DNA of 64,000 nt from positions 46,519 through 110,518 of the forward strand of contig DWXH01000024.1 of NCBI GenBank assembly GCA_019119305.1, written 5' to 3'. The notes under the pieces are model-generated. The model did not search any database and was not told the origin of the DNA. It saw nothing but the letters and a program-made list of their open reading frames with translations. Below, piece by piece: positions 60,901 to 64,000 of the stretch; within the stretch, counting starts at the first letter, position 1; each line of letters begins with the position of its first letter. The DNA is from Candidatus Alistipes merdigallinarum. GTDB taxonomy: Bacteria; Bacteroidota; Bacteroidia; Bacteroidales; Rikenellaceae. Made by a program: the position numbers and the translations under genes.

Positions 60901-62063
60901 CTGTCAGCATCACGAACACCTGTGAAAAGATCGAACCGGATGAACTGAAACGATTGTTCGATCGTTTTACCCGATTAACGGGCCACGAAGAGATTCCCGG
61001 CAGCGGCATCGGGCTACACTATACCAAAACCCTAATTTCGCGGTTACATGGAGAAATTCACGCCGCATGGAACGACACGGAAGGTCTTACGATGACATTT
61101 ACGATTCCGGTCGGGAAAGAGGACTTTTCTTCGGACGAAATTGTCGAAATAGCCCCATCGGACGAGAGTGAACCGATAGATCTAATTGCAGAAAAGGAAC
61201 CTATTACATCAGCCGAGGAAAGAGATCTTTCCGCTACATTGCAACCCATCAAGCAACGCACTCTGCTAATCGTGGAAGACGATCCGCAAATCCACACGCT
61301 GCTCCATGAAATTCTACATCATGAATACAACGTACTGCACGCATATGACGGGGCCGAAGGCCTGCAAATGATCCGTTCACAGATGCCGGAAATCGTGATC
61401 AGCGACATCCGTATGCCTGAAATGGACGGGATCGCCTTATGTAAAACCGTCAAAAACGACCCGCAATTATGTCACGTGATCCTGATACTATTGACAGCAA
61501 AAAATAGAATCGAAGAGCGAATCGAAGGCTACAACTGCGGAGCAGATGCCTACATCAACAAGCCGTTCCGTGCGGATCATTTGATCTCGATCATACATAA
61601 CCAACAGGCAAACCGCGATCGGATGAAAGCTTTTTTCCACAGCCAGAATCCGGCTTCGGGACAAAACAACGATGATAACGACAACCGCATCCCCGATTCG
61701 TTATCCGAAATTGATCGCCGATTCTTAGAAAAACTACACCAATTTATCGATAAAAGCATTGAGAATCCAGATATCAATATCAACGTCATCGCGGTAGAAC
61801 TCGGCTTTAGCAGAACCAGCTTCTATCGCAAAATGAAAGGGTTAACAGGGTTGGCCCCAAACGATTATGTTCGCAATTTCAAAATGAAAAAAGCTGCAAA
61901 ATTAATCTTAGAGGGAAACTTAAGCATCGCAGAGATCTCAGATCAAACCGGTTTTGGAACCCAGTCTCATTTCTCAACCGCATTCAAAAAATATTTCGGA
62001 GTAAGTCCGAAAGACTACAAGGAAAAGTGGAAAACCGAACAACAAATGAACCGAACGAAATAA
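57978..62063 (+). CDS. Hybrid two-component system sensor/regulator of the polysaccharide locus
   Basis: 1361 residues. Signal peptide (about 1-25); periplasmic double beta-propeller with about twelve visible 'LWIATxxGLxRYD'-type blades (to about 660); Y_Y_Y domain ('YAYKLEGFDKEWIETDGN', about 690-760); transmembrane helix at about 768-788; HisKA with phospho-accepting H825 in 'NISHELRTPLT'; HATPase ('NLLSNAVKYTPRRG', 'GSGIGLHYTKTLIS'); receiver domain with D1143 in 'ISDIRMPEMDG' and Lys in 'INKPF'; C-terminal AraC-type HTH ('LGFSRTSFYRKMKGLTG', 'GFGTQSHFSTAFKKYFGVSPKDY'). Such sensors bind an oligosaccharide in the periplasm and activate the linked susC/susD genes. Confidence 0.96.
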   Translation: MNNKYVLLICTFCLIAPLQFDVKAQERFHISPQISNLQIRDICQDSLGYIWIATARGVNRYNGYEYAQLFRNASEPHASIQSNRINKLCLDRQSNLWIATSRGVSRFDMAKNQIIPYYIEEDDEYYAADLDEDKNGNLWIATYNNGIFKFDRKKDCLVRFPITFRGEDTPLYVRTLFVDNLNNLWIGYSAGTALGRYNIDDQTSELIPLPNHTVINCITKFGESQLWVGTDQGIIAYNIKERKITPIPTSLKKQKELNSSRINSITLIDNDNYIITSTRCAYRYCITTGEVTRLPIGTKETDKNNDITCALKDNQGNLWLGTVEQSFYKIKTSENIFNSLNELNGKPVISSSEDAQFDRIWIGTKYDGLFLYSKKSGRTTTYSSPHLSTNKNQLPIIRALYCDSKGRIWIGAGRNLIVGQLTPTGFTEISVFEELSIIAKIAEDRQGNIWVGSYSGLYFFGNSSVLSPRTVIENASVTAIAPLDQNKIAYAIYGTDIFTTDTERFEQKVLSPTDSLNNKYVLNACSDLFLAQDSILWISNYNRGVMRYNPKNNTISTYTQKNGLPSNDILSVTEDKNGHVWMATSNGLSRLDPKSGRLRNFSEADGLSNTQFFEQAILTASDGCIYLGGNSGIDCFDPSDIKQNGYQPSVVLEDLKIQNRSTTPKEKDSPLDRNIAYAHKIILKHKENSFSIDYTGIDYTYTDKLRYAYKLEGFDKEWIETDGNKRAHFTNLPAGDFRFRVKAQNGDGEWSPEVGIDITVKASPWLTGWAYLLYFAAIVSGIILATKIYFRKKYNKKTQELAEQQRKHEQEINQQKIDFYGNISHELRTPLTLINGNIELLAQNARTGIHDMKLISILSYNSGRLLKLVNQLLDFSRMESGSTPLRVSKLDFNPILQNVINSFRFSVQAKEIEYEINFDQNFPMIYTDDDLLEKIITNLLSNAVKYTPRRGRIHVDVRHTVSRTAASGPETETMTVSITNTCEKIEPDELKRLFDRFTRLTGHEEIPGSGIGLHYTKTLISRLHGEIHAAWNDTEGLTMTFTIPVGKEDFSSDEIVEIAPSDESEPIDLIAEKEPITSAEERDLSATLQPIKQRTLLIVEDDPQIHTLLHEILHHEYNVLHAYDGAEGLQMIRSQMPEIVISDIRMPEMDGIALCKTVKNDPQLCHVILILLTAKNRIEERIEGYNCGADAYINKPFRADHLISIIHNQQANRDRMKAFFHSQNPASGQNNDDNDNRIPDSLSEIDRRFLEKLHQFIDKSIENPDININVIAVELGFSRTSFYRKMKGLTGLAPNDYVRNFKMKKAAKLILEGNLSIAEISDQTGFGTQSHFSTAFKKYFGVSPKDYKEKWKTEQQMNRTK

Positions 62064-62269
62064 AATTATAACAAAACTGCGTTTTTTTTATCAAATTTCG
62101 GAAAAAATCATTTACTTTGTCTTACTTGGTAGAATTTGTTTTTTCCTGTTCAAAACATCACCCATGACACTAATTTAAAACAAAATAGAATTACTATTTT
62201 CTATCAAGCAGGCAAAAGCAACGACCTTTGATAATCCGATTTATAAACCAAACGAACCCATCTCGTCCA
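62064..62269 (+). other. Intergenic leader before the glycosidase-like gene
   Basis: 206 AT-rich bases. A weak -7-like TTTACTTTG lies near 62112, about 150 bases before the ATG; no hairpin terminator for the sensor gene is apparent. Confidence 0.35.
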
Positions 62270-64000
62270 ATGAATTTTTTTAACAAAATAAGAGTCATCC
62301 TGATCTGTTGCTGGATAACCACTACTGCTTCAGGACAACTCGTAAACAGCGACACATGGGCTGCAACCGATGCGCTCGGAAGGAAAGTACGCATGTATGA
62401 TGAAGCAGGGGAGAAGAAACAAGATAAATTTGTCGCCATGTTCTACTGGACATGGCATATATACGATCTCCCTGCCGGCAGTCAGGTAAACAACAACACC
62501 GAAATTCTTCGTAAAAACCCGGAAGCTATCTTCGATTACAACCACCCGGCATGGAACAATCCGGGCAGGTACTATTGGGAACAACCGCTGTTGGGTTACT
62601 ACAAAACGACCGATCCGTGGGTACTGCGCAAACATGCCGAAATGCTGGCCGATGCCGGTGTTGATGCTGTGTTTTTCGACTGTACAAACCTGACCCTGAC
62701 ATGGAAAGAGTCATACGACGTACTGATGGAGGTATGGGACCAGGCCCAGAAAGATGGGGTGCGTGTACCCAAAATCGCGTTTATGCTGCCCTTTGCTTCT
62801 CCGGAATACGGAACACCCCAACTCCACATGCTTTATGAGGACATTTACAAACCCGGCAGATACCCGAATCTGTGGTTTATATGGAAGGGAAAACCCTGCA
62901 TCATGGCCCAACCAGAGTATTTGGGAGACTCCGAAGAAGATCGAGAAATTGCCGAGTTTTTCACCTTCCGCCCCGGACAATCGGACTATGTCGACGGGCC
63001 CAAACGGAATGACCAATGGGGTTGGATGGAGATTTATCCGCAAAACGGTTATGTGCCGCTTCCCGGCGGAGGCTTTGAACAAACGGTCGTCAGTATTGCA
63101 CAAAATGCCAATTTCGCCAGCGGAGGCCATTTTTGTGCCTTCAACGAACCGGAAACCTTCGGTCGGAATTTCAGCATGTTAAAAGGATTCGACCCTCGTA
63201 TCGACGGGTATCTCTATGGTTGGAATTTCCAAGAGCAGTGGAGCCGTGCCTTTGAACTCGATCCCGAATTGGTATTCGTAACCGGCTGGAACGAATACAT
63301 TGCAGGACGAGCAGCAGACTGGCCTCCCCACAGGCCCTATTATATGGCCTTCCCGGACCAATACAACTGGAATTGCAGCCGAGACATAGAGCCCAATGCC
63401 GGGTGGGGAGATAAAGGAGATGTATACTACCTCCAACTTGTCGACAACGTCCGGAAATTCAAGGGCATGGACGCCCCCGAAAAAGCATCCGCCCCGAAAA
63501 CCGTCAAAATCGGCAAGGCCGACGGCTGGGACGATGTAGCCCCTCACTACCACCACTACAAAGGAAACACGATGCACCGCAACCATAAAGGTTATGGAGG
63601 AAACATTTACATCAATCAGACCGGTCGTAACGACATCATCGGCGCCAAAGTAGCCCGAGACGACGAAAACCTCTACTTCTACGTAGAAACCGCCGAAGAG
63701 CTGACCCCCTCAACCGACCGGAACTGGATGATGCTCTTCATCGATACCGACCGGGACAAATCGACCGGCTGGAACGGTTACGACATCATCGTCAACCGCG
63801 TCTCGCCCAAAGGCAAGAAGGTTGTTGTCGAAAAGAATGTCGGAAACCGGTGGGAATGGGAAACCGTCACCGAATGTAAATTCGCCGTCAACGTCGACAA
63901 ACTCGAGTTCGCCATCCCGAGAGAGGTCCTCGGTATCGAAGGAGATAACGTAGATATCGAATTCAAATGGAACGACAACATGCAGGACAACGGGAACATC
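62270..64000 (+). CDS. Secreted GH71/GH99-like glycosidase candidate, 3' end outside window
   Basis: An uninterrupted frame from ATG 62270 to the window edge (577 codons) that the supplied ORF track does not list because it has no stop. A signal peptide ('IRVILICCWITTTASG') is followed by a TIM-barrel-like region: 'FVAMFYWTWHIYD', 'LLGYYKTTDPWVLRKHAEMLADAGVDAVFFD' and 'VFVTGWNEYIAGR' echo the GH71/GH99/WbsX layout. From about residue 440 a beta-rich module ('VARDDENLYFYVETAE', 'MMLFIDTDRDKSTGWNGYDIIVN') resembles a CBM9-type carbohydrate-binding domain. It lies in the same direction as the sensor gene and is probably the locus's endo-acting enzyme. The family number is tentative; catalytic residues were not assigned. 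Confidence 0.7.
   Translation, partial: MNFFNKIRVILICCWITTTASGQLVNSDTWAATDALGRKVRMYDEAGEKKQDKFVAMFYWTWHIYDLPAGSQVNNNTEILRKNPEAIFDYNHPAWNNPGRYYWEQPLLGYYKTTDPWVLRKHAEMLADAGVDAVFFDCTNLTLTWKESYDVLMEVWDQAQKDGVRVPKIAFMLPFASPEYGTPQLHMLYEDIYKPGRYPNLWFIWKGKPCIMAQPEYLGDSEEDREIAEFFTFRPGQSDYVDGPKRNDQWGWMEIYPQNGYVPLPGGGFEQTVVSIAQNANFASGGHFCAFNEPETFGRNFSMLKGFDPRIDGYLYGWNFQEQWSRAFELDPELVFVTGWNEYIAGRAADWPPHRPYYMAFPDQYNWNCSRDIEPNAGWGDKGDVYYLQLVDNVRKFKGMDAPEKASAPKTVKIGKADGWDDVAPHYHHYKGNTMHRNHKGYGGNIYINQTGRNDIIGAKVARDDENLYFYVETAEELTPSTDRNWMMLFIDTDRDKSTGWNGYDIIVNRVSPKGKKVVVEKNVGNRWEWETVTECKFAVNVDKLEFAIPREVLGIEGDNVDIEFKWNDNMQDNGNI

Noticed and set aside
62754-63182. 142-codon plus-strand ORF
   Set aside because: Out-of-frame shadow inside the continuous glycosidase-like frame from 62270.

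Overview
The window looks like a chromosomal segment of a gut-type Bacteroidales, probably Rikenellaceae/Alistipes-like. The evidence is two SusC/SusD pairs with a hybrid two-component sensor, a Bacteroidetes-order ATP synthase operon (atpD-C-x-B-E-F-H-A-G), GldE, AraC-type regulators, lipoprotein and Tat-lipoprotein signals, and recurrent TAnnTTTG -7 boxes with almost no Shine-Dalgarno sequences. The genus is inference; the phylum is secure.

Region 1 (1-20 kb): the tail of malate dehydrogenase and its terminator, then a division and cell-wall (dcw) cluster: ftsL, ftsI, [PHP-domain membrane protein, CPA2-type antiporter], murE, mraY, murD, ftsW, murG, murC, ftsQ, ftsA, ftsZ, followed by gldE. 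It makes and flips the peptidoglycan precursor and builds the divisome. MurE carries DNPR, so the stem peptide should contain meso-diaminopimelate. mraZ and rsmH are absent in front of ftsL, murF is not in the cluster, and two unrelated membrane-protein genes sit between ftsI and murE.

Region 2 (20-31.8 kb): housekeeping genes, mostly on the minus strand (recO, rdgB, a HAD phosphatase, a helical unknown, ilvE, metG, a YitT protein), then priA, a small XRE regulator preceded by a striking nested dyad, comF and an AraC-type regulator.

Region 3 (31.9-39.2 kb): a complete F1Fo ATP synthase operon closed by a strong terminator.

Region 4 (39.3-43.9 kb): an unusual cluster. A membrane-anchored tetraheme cytochrome c is fused to a formylglycine-generating-enzyme-like domain that lacks the catalytic cysteines. 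It is followed by a Tat-lipoprotein Gfo/Idh/MocA oxidoreductase, a WbuC-type cupin and a Tat-lipoprotein TIM-barrel isomerase/lyase-like protein. This is the best candidate in the window for an undescribed system: extracytoplasmic sugar or glycoside oxidation linked to a heme protein. That role is inference.

Region 5 (43.9-64 kb): an unknown lipoprotein, an S1/P1 nuclease, a tRNA-Thr(CGU) beside a perfect 40-bp palindrome, and a polysaccharide utilisation locus. The locus has two tandem SusC/SusD pairs on the minus strand, a glycerophosphodiester phosphodiesterase, a divergent 1361-residue hybrid sensor/regulator, and a secreted GH71/GH99-like glycosidase candidate that runs off the right edge. 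The last gene is an open frame of at least 577 codons that the supplied ORF track omits. DNA from about 44 to 62 kb is visibly more AT-rich than the rest.
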